A DNA stretch of 64,000 nt from Echinometra lucunter (lineage: Eukaryota; Echinodermata; Echinoidea; Camarodonta; Echinometridae). Location: the NCBI GenBank assembly GCA_029962745.1, contig CM057167.1:16985704-17049703 (forward strand). Direction: 5' to 3'. Every line of letters starts with the position of its first letter. Position 1 is the first letter of the stretch. The position numbers and the translations under genes were made by a program. Of this stretch, positions 22,621 to 34,040 are shown piece by piece. The notes beneath the pieces were generated by a model, which did not search any database, had not been told where the DNA came from, and was given only the letters and a program-made list of their open reading frames with translations.

Positions 22621-23132
22621 TCATCCTTAATTCACCTTCAATTTTAGTGGTCTTTTGGGGGAAGGGGTGGGGTATTCTCAGAATTTTAATGCCCCTCCCT
22701 TTTAAAGTCTGCATGGATTTGCCCCTATTTGGCAAACGTGTGTCATAGATTTTATGTTGCTGTTAAATAATATTTGTGTTGAAAATGCAGTGAAAATCAG
22801 TTTAATAATAACTAGCACGCTTGTTCATTATTACAACATCATCAAAAATCAGAACCATTTATCATCCACTCAATCACAAGTCATTCAGAAGGCATCAACA
22901 TTCAAATAATATTTTAATCCCGTGCTTCTTTCCATGTTCATGTTTCTTTCTGTCAGCTAGCTCTTTCTCTGCTTCATACCTTCCAACTCGGTCTATATCT
23001 TTCCTTCTCTTCCTTTTTCTCTCCCTCTTTCTTTCCCTTCTATTTCCACCATCTCTAGTTTTCTCACCTTTTCTCTGCTTCACCGTTCTTATCTTTGTTT
23101 CTCAAGCTCTCCATTAGCTGCCTCGATTGCTT

Positions 23133-23163
<31 letters not shown>

Positions 23164-24039
23164 TTATCTCTCTTGTTATTTTAACTCACCTTCTTATCAT
23201 GAGTAGTTATTTCAAGTGTGTGCCTAAATTATGTTACATTGTCTTACTTCATCGTTCAGATTATTATCTACAGAGTATCTTTTGTATTTGCACTGCCAGT
23301 GGAGGTCCAATTTTCTTTTCCCCCCCCCCCCCTCAAATATCGATCAATAAAAGATATGAACTGTGAACTTAGAAATACATAGTAGGTCAGTACAACATGG
23401 AATGAAATGAAATTTTCCTTAATTGCACTTGTCATACTAGTAACTTTTATTCAAAACAAGAGTTGACATACGCTGTACTTCAAATTAGGAATTTAAATCC
23501 GACTGGAATGGTGCTTTATTAAGCTGTAGTCTGAAAATGTTAAATACTTTCGGTTTCTAATAGATTTAAGAGTGGAGAGTGTTTGTACTTTCTTCCCAAT
23601 AAAATTCATCCTTTCCTTTCCTTTCACTAAACACAAAATAAAATCACGTACCCCAAAATATCTCTTCACATCTACCCATTATTTTCTTTTACAAAGTTTA
23701 GCTAGTAGGTTTTGTTTTTTTGTTTTGTTTTTTTTTGTATAGTTAAGATACAAGGAAGCAATTCCATCTAAATTTAGATCATTGCACATGTGACATAATT
23801 CATGAAGAAAAAAATCCTATATGACATTAAGAGATCTTATTGTTAATCCAAAAATTAAAAATTTGTTAGTTTTAAATTTACTTTTCAAGTCGTCTGCTCC
23901 TGCAAGCACACAAACGCGGTGGATATTTGGAATTAAATATTATCTATGAAATAAAGGCAATATCATCGTGAAAGTGAGATTGCTCCTATTGAAACATGTG
24001 TCATGAGTTATTAGGGCACTTGTCACCCAAATTATGAAG
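22621..24039. other. No gene seen; pyrimidine-rich and AT-rich sequence
   Basis: Includes TC tracts at 22985-23060 and 23139-23165 and a poly-C run near 23322. ORFs here follow the simple repeats. Confidence 0.45.
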
Positions 24040-24490
24040 ATACAAAAAGCCATTTTTTGCACTTTGTTTATTAAAGCAGTAGCAATATCACTTCCTCATA
24101 ACTTCAACTGTAGTACAGCTGGACGCTGTGAGTCTGTTCTCACATAATATAGAGGTCATGCTCAGCTTTCATGGCTTTGGTAAGTTCATTCAACCACTGA
24201 AAGGATGTGATCATAGACCATTAAGGCATCCAAAGTTCCAAACACTACTGGTTCTAGTGACATCCTGTACAGCCATACCCATGTTTATATTGTAGGATCT
24301 CCATCATTATGAAGTTCATCCTGGGTTGACGCAAAGAGAATCCAACTTCAGTTATTGTTTCAAGATCTTAGATCACCTCTGCTTCCTCCTCTGATATGAA
24401 TGCAGTGACCTGACATTTCCAGCATCATTGAATTAAATGTGGTTATCATATCCTACCCCTCTCCTTCTAGCTTTGCCTCTAAGTTACAGT
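24040..24490 (-). other. Candidate 3'UTR of an unidentified minus-strand gene
   Basis: An unusually complex, non-repetitive block lies downstream of the stop codon at 24491-24493 (minus strand). It ends near a canonical AATAAA (24067-24072 on the minus strand). Composition, stop codon and poly-A signal fit a 3'UTR of about 450 bases. This is inference from signals only. Confidence 0.4.
24067..24072 (-). terminator. AATAAA polyadenylation signal
   Basis: Canonical hexamer on the minus strand at the end of the candidate 3'UTR. Cleavage would be expected 10-30 bases further, near 24040-24055. Confidence 0.4.
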
Positions 24491-24571
24491 CTAACATTTC
24501 TGTATTTGCCTGGAGATGACAAGGATGATAGGGACGAGCATGACCTGGCTTAGGTGCTCCATATCAATGGC
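24491..24571 (-). CDS. Candidate last coding exon, unknown protein
   Basis: Reading the minus strand, a strong acceptor (T-rich tract then TTTTTACAG, ending at 24572) is followed by 81 bases in phase 0. They encode 26 residues and a TAG stop. The peptide begins AIDMEHLSQVMLVPIILVI and continues to a basic/polar end, so it has a short hydrophobic stretch. The other two phases hit stops within a few codons. The family is not recognised. Upstream exons would lie beyond the gap at 24895-25394 or were not detected. A 26-codon open stretch alone is weak evidence. The combination with an acceptor, a complex 3'UTR and AATAAA is what makes it credible. Confidence 0.4.
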   Translation of the reverse strand, partial: AIDMEHLSQVMLVPIILVISRQIQKC

Positions 24572-24894
24572 CTGTAAAAAGAAAAAAAAAAATCCCTTTT
24601 AATTATACATGAAATGGCACTAGAAGCAGCCAACTGCTAAGATGAATCACACTGATATACAGACTTGTTGTTTTAGAAAAGCTGAAGTACACCAACAGCA
24701 TTAAATGAGTATGGAATACAAGTGTCATTCATTCTAATATGAAATATTAGATAGTAATAACATTTAATCCATTAAGTAATGTTGTTTTGAGATTAGTATG
24801 TTTCAATTTTGATTAATCTAAAAGTAATTTAACTAAATATTCCATTATGCCTAATAATTGAAATTCAGTTTGTAATTCAATTGCTTTAATAAAA

Positions 24895-25394
24895 NNNNNN
24901 NNNNNNNNNNNNNNNNNNNNNNNNNNNNNNNNNNNNNNNNNNNNNNNNNNNNNNNNNNNNNNNNNNNNNNNNNNNNNNNNNNNNNNNNNNNNNNNNNNNN
25001 NNNNNNNNNNNNNNNNNNNNNNNNNNNNNNNNNNNNNNNNNNNNNNNNNNNNNNNNNNNNNNNNNNNNNNNNNNNNNNNNNNNNNNNNNNNNNNNNNNNN
25101 NNNNNNNNNNNNNNNNNNNNNNNNNNNNNNNNNNNNNNNNNNNNNNNNNNNNNNNNNNNNNNNNNNNNNNNNNNNNNNNNNNNNNNNNNNNNNNNNNNNN
25201 NNNNNNNNNNNNNNNNNNNNNNNNNNNNNNNNNNNNNNNNNNNNNNNNNNNNNNNNNNNNNNNNNNNNNNNNNNNNNNNNNNNNNNNNNNNNNNNNNNNN
25301 NNNNNNNNNNNNNNNNNNNNNNNNNNNNNNNNNNNNNNNNNNNNNNNNNNNNNNNNNNNNNNNNNNNNNNNNNNNNNNNNNNNNNNNNNNNNNN
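24895..25394. other. Assembly gap (500 N)
   Basis: Exactly 500 N. It may hide upstream exons of the minus-strand candidate gene. Confidence 0.99.
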
Positions 25395-25920
25395 GGCTTA
25401 GGTGAAAATTTCCCTATATAGCTTAGATATTGCTGGTCTGATCTATGAAGTCATGATGGATATGGGTTTATGCTGTGTAGGACTATAACATGGTTACTAA
25501 TCAAGATTTTATGCATGAGAGAGGATTTTAATCACAACTGGATTGTGCTACATGTAGTTTTCATGCGGTAGTACTGTATGACCTGGTATGGTAGCGCTGT
25601 TCCTGGGAGTTCACTGTGAGGTAGTAATGGTAAAGACACTGAATTACAAGACAAACTACTCTCACCTACTTCCGTAGTTGGCACAGGTAAATGCTGTGTT
25701 AAAAACAGACTTGGAAAATGCGTCCGCAATTGATAAAACGTATGAAAAGATGTCTCATTTCTTCTTGATATTTCATATCTAAAACTGTGTTTTTGAAGTC
25801 TGATTTTTGCACGAACGGAAGGATGGATAGTTCAAAGAACATTTCATTAAATTTTAATTTCCATAAATGGCACTGTAAATCAAAAGGATCATGCCTGCTT
25901 TTTGACAGTCACCTGCCACA
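25395..25920. other. No gene seen; unassigned sequence
   Basis: A minus-strand ORF of 65 codons (25532-25729) has no recognisable domain and no convincing splice signals were identified. Confidence 0.4.
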
Positions 25921-25939
25921 GGGGTAACACCATGGGTGT

Positions 25940-26060
25940 CTATCCCGGGGGGGGGGGGGAGATGGGGGTATATATATCCCCCAAAAAAAATTATGGGTAG
26001 GGGGATGGCCTGTATTATCATCCCCCCCCCCCATAATGCACGATCAAAAAAAGCGCCCCC
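25940..26060. repeat. Facing G-tract and C-tract module, copy 1
   Basis: A run of about 12 G, then 'gatgggggtatatatatccccc', and later a run of about 12 C. The arrangement matches 50661-50760. Confidence 0.6.
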
Positions 26061-26297
26061 TATCAATACCCTAAAAACCAAAGGAAAATAAAGAACAAAG
26101 GAAAAAGCAGTAGAGGAAACATAAACAAGAATATTTTTTTTTAAACTGGAAGCTCTCGCTTGCTTCGCTCGCTCGCCGTAAGTGTCTCAACCAATGCAAA
26201 TGCAAGTTATAGTACCATCTTTCTAACAGGAAATAGGTATGCATCTTTTCTCTCTGTCTAATGATTTACTATTATTCTACTCACATGCATTTTAAGC

Positions 26298-26522
26298 ACC
26301 GGCGTAAATCCGTTTTGAAGAGAGGGGTGATCGACTTTTTTGCCGAAATTTCTTGCGTGAACTCACACTTAAGTATAGACACACACACCCTTACTCACCC
26401 GAGCAGACCCACATACACATCATTCTTTTATTTTGCGAGCGAGCGAAGCGAGCGAGCGAAAAATAACCACTTTTTTGTTTTTGTTTTTAAGAGCATTTCA
26501 AATGAAAATTCCATTATATGAC
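26298..26522 (+). repeat. Dispersed repeat 'GCGTAAATCCGTTTTGAAGAG', copy 2
   Basis: Second copy of 15671-15858. It is interrupted by 'gcgagcgaagcgagcgagcg' near 26436. It sits within the larger GCTCGC repeat. Confidence 0.85.
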
Positions 26523-26960
26523 TAAAATCATGAGAATGGAATAACAATACACTAGAACCTGTTCTCAGCATTTCAAATATCCTTTTTTTTTTCTCGCTCG
26601 CTCATAAAATCTGGAAACATGATATTTTTGAGCAGCAAGCACTCTTATTCCCTCAGCAACATTCCCTAATATCACAATATTTTTGCAGCTAGGTGTCAAA
26701 GTATCATCGAAGGAAAACGAATTGGGCATGCAAGCGAATTGGCCGAATATGTAATTTACATATCTTATAGGCCTATAGTGTATTTTGACGACACAATAAA
26801 TATTTCATCTTCAAAAGAGTGTGTTTTTTCCCTCTCTCGCTTCGCTCGAAATATTTTTAAACAGGGTGATTTTTTAACAAAAGATTGGACCAGCGAGGTG
26901 CTAGAATAGAGTCATTGTTGGCTGCGACGTGAAATATCTTAGAGACCTATAGCGTATTTT

Positions 26961-27456
26961 GATGAAGAGAAAATGTTTTATCACTAAAAGAGTGTGTGTG
27001 TGTTTTTCTCGCTCGCTTCTCTCGCTCGTATTATACAGTATGCAGGAACAGGTTGGTTTTCACAGTAAACAATTGCAACAGCGAGGTGATAAATAGTAAT
27101 ATTTGGCAGCAAGGTTGCCAGATATACCATTCAAATAATCTCATAAGCCTAGAGTGTATTATGATTACAAAATAATATTTCTGTAGCAAGAACTTGGAAT
27201 GAATTTTGGTTCGCTCGCTTGATGAAGAAAAAATGTTTTATCACCAAAAGAGTGTGTGTGTTTTTCTCGCTCGCTTCTCTCGCTCGTATTATACAGTATG
27301 CAGGAACAGGTTTTTCCACGGTAAACAATTGCAACAGCGAGGCGATAAATAGTAATATTTGGCAGCAAGGTTGCCAAATACACCATTCAAATAATCTCAT
27401 AAGCCTAGAGTGTATTATGATGACAAAATAATATTTCTGTAGCAAGAACTTGGAAT
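26961..27456 (+). repeat. 260-bp tandem duplication
   Basis: Unit 1 starts at 26961 and unit 2 at 27221, both with 'gatgaaga.aaaatgtttta'. They are nearly identical through 'cagtatgcaggaacagg', 'gcagcaaggttgcca' and 'cataagcctagagtgtatta'. Nearly identical units imply a recent event. Confidence 0.9.
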
Positions 27457-28236
27457 TTTGCTCGAAAAAATAAGAAACAGGGTGGCTCATAAACTAAAAA
27501 AATTGTCAACTAAAAAAAAATGAGAAGGAAAACGAGGTCCCTTAACATTCCATTCTAAGTAATGAGAAAGCCATTAACTAAAAGCACAACAAATGCTCTT
27601 AATTCTGGCTCTCAACCAACTGTGGGATCGATGTTGCTTGTACGAGTGGTACATAGTGAGGGGAGTCTAACGCTGGAAAAGTATCGAGTTAAAATACTAA
27701 ATGTACAGTTGAAAATATGATTGTATTTCCAAGTGTAAGGAACAATTATGCATCACACCACCAGAAACATACAGGCCTTTAACAAAAAACAAACAACAAC
27801 AACAGCTTAAACAACAAAGAAAGAGGATGGCAGCACAGAAAGTGCCTCTTCTATCAGGCAGCTTAAGATTGCAATCGGTTGCTTATCTCCACATCATTTT
27901 CATATTTATTTAATTAAAAATGATGTTTTCTCTTATTTTCGTTTATAAAAGTGCAACCACACACACCACACTGACTACACCTTAAATGTAGGCCAGTGAT
28001 ATCGGCCTACAGAACAAAAAGGTATATTAGAAAGACAATCTTAGGGTTACATTTTACATCGACTGTTTTTGGCAATGAAGAACATGAAATGTACAATGCA
28101 GTTATAATATAATCGTTAAAGGGTCTGTTGTTGTTTTTTTTTTAAATATCTTTTCAATTCAACTGTAACAGAAAAAAATATACTGATGATATTATTTTTT
28201 TAAAATGTATACAAAATGATAACTAATTACCAACCT

Positions 28237-28732
28237 ACTACTACCACCACCAACACCACCAACACCACCACCACCACCAACACCACCACCACCACCACCA
28301 CCACCACCACTACTACTACTACTATTACTACTACTACTCCTACTCCTACTACTCCTACTCCTACTCCTACTCCTACTACTCCTACTCCTACTCCTACTCC
28401 TACTACTCCTACTCCTACTCCTACTCCTCCTACTACTACTCCTACTCCTACTCCTACTACTCCTACTCCTACTCCTACTCCTACTACTACTACTCCTACT
28501 CCTACTCCTACTACTACTACTACTCCTACTCCTACTACTACTCCTACTCCTACTCCTACTACTCCTACTCCTACTCCTACTCCTACTCTACTACTACTAC
28601 TACTCCTACTCCTACTCCTACTACTACTACTCCTACTCCTACTACTACTCCTACTCCTACTCCTACTACTCCTACTCCTACTCCTACTCCTACTACTACT
28701 CCTACTACTACTACTACTGCCACTACTACTAT
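28237..28732 (+). repeat. Triplet microsatellite (ACC/ACT/CCT) in left arm
   Basis: About 490 bases of ACC, ACT and CCT triplets. The 188-codon Thr/Pro/Leu ORF across it is purely repeat-derived. Its mirror in the right arm is only about 170 bases. Confidence 0.95.
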
Positions 28733-29302
28733 ATGATCGAGTGTTTCATGAAGAGTCGATGTCAGTGACTTGCCAACACTGAAGAATGAAAAAGAAGTAG
28801 ATTTTTTAAAAAATTATTTTATTTTATTATTTTTTTGTCGGTACAGTGAGGGGGCAAGTATCTGGAGGGGTATCAGGGGAGGTTTTTCACGACGGGGAGG
28901 GGGTGACATGTGCATGAGAGAATTTTGAATTTTCATAAAGGATCGAAACCTAACGTTTTAGTGACGCTCTTAGGAAATTACTTTCTTTCAGGATGCGCGG
29001 TCACGTGGTGACTAAGAGAGAAAAACCTTGCATTTTTAAAGCACTTTCTATACAGCTGTTTCACGGTCTGATCTACGCATCCACTTCTTTTTTCTCTGTT
29101 TTGTTTTAATGGGGTCAGTAGTGCTCATTTTTCTTTTCTTTTCTTTTCATAGGGAGGAGAGACCCCCTGAATATTTCCTTACTTACTGTTGACCCAACAT
29201 TTCGTTGTGTAGTTCCAATTAGCAGGATTAGAACTTTGCATTCTCTAACTCTTATAGTCACAAAATAGAATTAGGGCTATATGCAGTATGCACTCATGTC
29301 AT

Positions 29303-29470
29303 TTGGCAATTAATCTGCATTTTGCCACTCTCCACCCAGGTAAAGATGGGTACGGGCAGGAAGAAATTCCTAAAATGCTGTGAGCACTGAAATTGGTAGT
29401 CTAGCTGAGCCGGGGTATAATACTGAGAGCGCCTTGAGCACCTTTGTTTAGTGAATATGTGCGGAGTATA
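29303..29470 (-). mobile_element. SINE-body-like sequence in left arm
   Basis: On the minus strand it contains 'tgctcaaggcgctctca', 'taccccggctcagct' and 'cccatctttacctgggtgga'. Its end part resembles 63925-63960 ('gccactctccacccaggt'). A mirrored copy lies at 32375-32545. No tRNA-like head was identified here, so it is probably a 5'-truncated SINE. Confidence 0.5.
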
Positions 29471-29839
29471 AATATCCAATACTATTATAATACCTGAAAA
29501 TTAACTGTTTACCTTCTTCATTGTATGGAAGGGAGCGTAGCGACGGAACGGAAGATTTTATATTTTTTGAACAGTCAAACATATTTAGAGCACTTTAGGA
29601 AAGTCTTCACAATCTGTTGTCCCGATCCGTTGTAGCCTTAACTCATTATATTCAACACGCCCTTTTGTTCCAAATTTGCGTCTGGACAATCCTCTGCAAA
29701 GTCTCCCGGGGAGCAGCCTTTCAGAGCGAGACATTATTTCTAATATTCAACTTTTTCCCCCCTTTAAAAGTGATTATGTATATCAATTCCATAAATAGTT
29801 TGGGATATTGATTACTGAAGTACTGAAACTAAAAGGTAC

Positions 29840-30420
29840 CATTTCCTCATCTCCCTTTTCAGCTTTGAAATCTTGAAAGGTAATGTAATTTACTTTTCCC
29901 ATTTTTACAAGAAAAATGAGTTTACAAAGGTATTTATTCCTCCGTATCGATATTTGGAAACTAATAGTGGGCATCATGATGTAAATTAAACTCTTGCTTT
30001 TGAAATGTGATTAAAATGACACCACTCTCGCTTTTCAACTTCGAAATCTTGAAAGGTAGAGTGACTATTCTCACTTTTCTAAGAAAAATGAAAATAAAGT
30101 TTCCAAAGGCATTTATTTCTCCCTTCCGTCTTTAAAAGCTTTCGATAGTTGGAAACTAAATACAATGGGCGTTATCATGATCATGCACATTAAATTCTTG
30201 CTTTCGAAATTGGATGACACTGCTCCCGCTTTTCAGCTTTGAAATTTTGAAAGGCATTGTAAATGAATATTCTCGATTTTCCAAGAAAACTGAAAACAAA
30301 GCTTCCAAACATGCCCAGGTATTTTTTCTCCCTTCTGCCTTAAAATTTCGATATTTTGAATCGTAATGATGCACATAAGATGTTTACTTTTGAAAGGTGC
30401 ATGACTGACACTGCTTCTAT
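29840..30420 (-). repeat. Three diverged ~190-bp tandem units in left arm
   Basis: 'cttttcagctttgaaat.ttgaaagg', 'aagaaaa.tgaaaa.aa' and 'attaaa.tcttgctttcgaaa' recur near 29858, 30032 and 30230. Mirrored units lie at 31420-32000 in the right arm. Confidence 0.75.
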
Positions 30421-31022
30421 ACTTAGACTAAGATAGTTTGAAAATTTTGTTATGAATTTTTGAAATTTGAAGTTAGATGACTTCATATACGTGAAAATAA
30501 AAACAAAAAAATCCTTCAAAGTATGATAAATATTGGGTGATGGAGCCAGTAATAAATAAACTTTTGGTCCATTAAACGATCAAATAAGTAGTTTCCACTG
30601 AAAAGAGAGTTCATTGTCGGTAGTTGCTTAAATTCCATGAAAAGTGGTAGTCTACCGCCTAAATCGGTAGAGTTGGCAAGTATGTGATTTTCGACGTCTT
30701 TTTTATGACCAATATTTCCCCACTTTTTGTTTGACCATAATATGATGTAAATTTTACGTCAAACTATTTACCACTTTATTACGCCTTCTCTAAGACCAGA
30801 ATAAGACGGGGTATTTACGTCAATTATTTCCCACGTTTTAACAACTTTTTAAAGACCACAATATGACGTGATTCGTACGTTATTTTTACATCCATATATT
30901 GCTACCATTTTTTATGGCTTTTCCAATGAGATCACTACAATCATCATTTACGATTTCTTGCTTTTTCAAGACATAAGATTTATTCAAAGAAGAAATTGTC
31001 ACTTTCTACCCTGAAATTAATA

Positions 31023-31131
31023 GAGGAACGTTCCATGAAGAGTTTTGTCAGTGATTTTTACTGACAACTGTTATAAGCTACTGAAAATCCTTTCATTTGA
31101 TTGGCTGAGAGCAAATTAGTGGGTGAAAATC
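31023..31131 (-). mobile_element. Truncated GCGTTTCATGAA-type MITE at the loop edge
   Basis: Aligns with the reverse complement of 11227-11365 over 'ttccatgaagagttttgtca', 'gttataagctactgaaaat' and 'gattggctgagagcaaatta'. It stops at 'ggtgaaaatcac', about 30 bp before the expected end, exactly where the right arm of the inverted repeat begins. Confidence 0.8.
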
Positions 31132-32374
31132 ACATACTTGCCAACTCTACCGATTTAGGCGGTAGACTACCACTTTTCATGGAATTTAAGCACCTACCGA
31201 CTTTGAACTCTCTTTTCAGTAGAAACTACCTTATTTGATCATTTAATGGACCTAAAGTTTATTTTCATGCCTTATCATTTATTACTGGCTCCATCACCCA
31301 ATATTTATCATACTTTGAAGGATTTTTTTTTTGTTTTTATTTTCACGTATATGAAGTCATCTAACTTCAAATTTCAAAAATTCATAACAAAATTTCCAAA
31401 TTATCTTAGTCTAAGTATAGAAGCAGTGTCAGTCATGCACCTTTCAAAAGCAAACATCTTATGTGCATCATTACGATTCAAAATATCGAAATTTTAAGGC
31501 AGAAGGGAGAAAAAATACCTTGTCATGTTTGGAAGCTTTGTTTTCAGTTTTCTTGGAAAATCGAGAATATTCATTTACAATGCCTTTCGAGATTTCAAAG
31601 CTGAAAAGCGGGAGCAGTGTCATCCAATTTCGAAAGCAAGAATTTAACGTGCATGATCATGATAACGCCTATTGTATTTAGTTTCCAACTATCGAAAGCT
31701 TTTAAAGACGGAAGGGAGAAATAAATGCCTTTGGAAACTTTATTTTCATTTTTCTTAGAAAAGTGAGAATAGTCACTCTACCTTTCAAGATTTCGAAGCT
31801 TAAAAGCGAGAGTGGTGTCATTTTAATCACATTTCAAAAGCAAGAGTTTAATGTACATCATGATGCCCACTATTAGTTTCCAAATATCGATACGGAGGAA
31901 TAAATACCTTTGTGAACTTATTTTCTCTTGGAAAAATGGGAAGAGTAAATTACATTACCTTTCAAGATTTCAAAGCTGAAAAGGGAGATGAGGAAATGGT
32001 ACCTTTTAGTTTCAGTACTTCAGTAATCAATATCCAAAACTATTTATGGAATTGATATACACAATCATTTTTTAAAGGAAAAAAAATAGTTCAATATTAG
32101 AAATTATGTCTCGCTCTGAAAGGCTGCTCCCCGGGAGACTTTGCAGAGGATTGTCCAGACGCAAATTTGGAACAAAAGTGCATGTTGAAAATAATGAGTT
32201 AAGGCTACAACGGATCGGGACAACAGATTGTGAAGACTTTCCTAAAAAGGTGCTCTAAAATATGTTTGACTGTTCAAAAAATATAAAATCTTCTATTCCG
32301 TCGCTACGCTCCCTTGCATACAATGAAGAAGGTAATCAGTTAATTTCCCGGTATTATAATAGTATTGGATATTT

Positions 32375-32545
32375 ATACTCCGCACATATTCACTAAACAA
32401 AGGTGCTCAAGGCGCTCTCAATATTATACCCCGGCTCAGCTAGACTACCAATTTCAGTGCTCACAGCATTTTAGGAATTTCTTCCTGCCCGTACCCATCT
32501 TCACCTCGGTGGAGAGTGGCAAAATGCAGATTAATTGCCAAATGA
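32375..32545 (+). mobile_element. SINE-body-like sequence in right arm (mirror copy)
   Basis: Mirror of 29303-29470 in the opposite arm. It differs by a few bases, such as 'cacctcggtgga' in place of 'acctgggtgga'. Confidence 0.5.
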
Positions 32546-33095
32546 CATAAGTGCATACTGCATATAGCCCTAATTCTATTTTGTGACTATAAGAGTTAGA
32601 GAATGCAAAGTTCTAATCCTGCTAATTGGAACTACACAACGAAATGTGGGGTCAACAGTAAGTAAAGAAATATTCAGGGGGGTCCCTCCTCCCTATGAAA
32701 AGAAAAGAAAAAATGAGCACTACTGACCCCATTAAAACAAAATAGAGAAAAAAATAAGTGGATGCTTAGATCAGACCGTGAAACAGTTGTATAGAAAGTG
32801 CTTTAAAAATACAAGGTTTTTCTCTCTTAGTCACCACGTGACCGCGCATCCTGAAAGAAAGTAATTTCCTAAGAGCGTCACTAAAACGTTAGGTTTCGAT
32901 CCTTTATGAAAATACAAAATTCTCTCATTCACATTCGTGAAAAATCTCCCCTGATACCCCTCGAGATCCTTGCCCCCTCACTGTACGGACAAAAAAATAA
33001 TACAATGAAATAAATTTTTAAAAAATCTCCTTCTTTTTCATTCTTCAGTGTTGGCAAGTCACTGACATCGACTCTTCATGAAACACTCGATCATA

Positions 33096-33108
33096 TAGTA
33101 GTAGTGGC

Positions 33109-33146
<38 letters not shown>

Positions 33147-33265
33147 GAGTAGTAGTAGTAATAGTAGTAGTAGTAGTGGTGTTGGTGGTGTTGGTGGTGT
33201 TGGTGGTGGTGGTGTTGGTGGTGGTGGTGGTGGTGGTGGTGGTGGTGTTGTTGGTGGTAGTAGTA
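33096..33265 (+). repeat. Triplet microsatellite (AGT/GGT) in right arm
   Basis: About 170 bases of AGT then GGT/GTT triplets. It is the contracted mirror of 28237-28732. Confidence 0.95.
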
Positions 33266-34011
33266 GGTTGGTAATTAGTTATCATTTTGTATACATTTAA
33301 AAAAAATATCATCAGTATAATTTTTTTATGTTACAGTTGAATTGAAAAGATATTTTAAAAAAAACCAACAGACCCTTTAACGATTATATTATAACTGCAT
33401 TGTACATTTCATGTTCTTCATTGCCAAAAACAGTCGATGTAAAATGCAACCCTAAGATTGTCTTTCTTATATACCTTTTTGTTATGTAGGCCTATATTAC
33501 TGGCCTACATTTAAGGTGTAGTCAGTGTGGTGTGTGTGGTTGCACTTTTATAAACGAAAATAAGAGAAAACATCATTTTTAATTAAATAAATATGAAAAT
33601 GATGTGGAGATAAGCAACCGATTGCAATCTTAAGCTGCCTGATAGAAGAGGTACTTTCTGAGCTGCCATCCTCTTTCTTTGTTGTTTAAGCTGTTGTTGT
33701 TGTTGTTTGTTTTTTGTTAAAGGCCTGTATGTTTCTGGTGGTGTGATGGATACTTGTTCCTTTACACTTGGAAATACAATTATATTTTCAACTGTACATT
33801 TAGTATTTTAACTCGATACTTTTCCAGCGTTAGACTCCCCTCACTATGTACCACTCGTACCAGCAACATCGATCCCATAGTTGGTTGAGAGCCAGAATTA
33901 AGAGCATTTGTTGTGCTTTTAGTTAATGATGGCTTTCTGGCCCTCAGCAGAACATTTGAAATAAGTACTAGTAGTACTAATACAGAGTGACAGAGAGAGT
34001 GCGAGCACATT

Positions 34012-34040
34012 GGAGAGAGAGAGAGAGAGAGAGAGAGAAA
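34012..34040. repeat. (GA)n microsatellite
   Basis: About thirteen GA units just outside the right arm of the palindrome. Confidence 0.85.

Larger units (their letters stand above)
26131..27463 (+). repeat. Dispersed GCTCGCTTCGCTCGC repeat, copy 2, with internal duplication
   Basis: Begins with CTCGCTTGCTTCGCTCGCTCG and 'aaccaatgc.aatgcaa', as in the copies at 17076 and 47813. It contains an inserted 'GCGTAAATCCG' repeat (26298-26522) and several further CTCGCTTC.CTCGCTCG cores (26833, 27007, 27264). Short ORFs across it are not proteins. Confidence 0.75.
27565..33938. repeat. 6.4-kb inverted repeat (long palindrome with 432-bp loop)
   Basis: The left arm (27565-30692) reads as the reverse complement of the right arm (31125-33938), with scattered substitutions and small indels. 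Outer ends match at AGAAAGCCAT; inner ends match at GAAAATCACATACTTGCC. The main length difference is a triplet microsatellite, about 490 bp on the left and 170 bp on the right. Identical short ORFs in mirrored positions (29294-29479 and 32365-32550; 30156-30374 and 31463-31681) are by-products. No transposase or target-site duplication is visible. Foldback-type elements such as sea-urchin TU elements, or an inverted duplication, are the main alternatives. Confidence 0.92.

Noticed and set aside
28216..28782. 188-codon Thr/Pro/Leu ORF, mucin-like
   Set aside because: It is a translated triplet microsatellite. The mirrored arm has a different length, which would not be tolerated in a conserved protein.
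27565..33938. Polinton/Maverick or other large autonomous DNA transposon
   Set aside because: No polymerase, integrase or other element protein is found in either arm or the loop.
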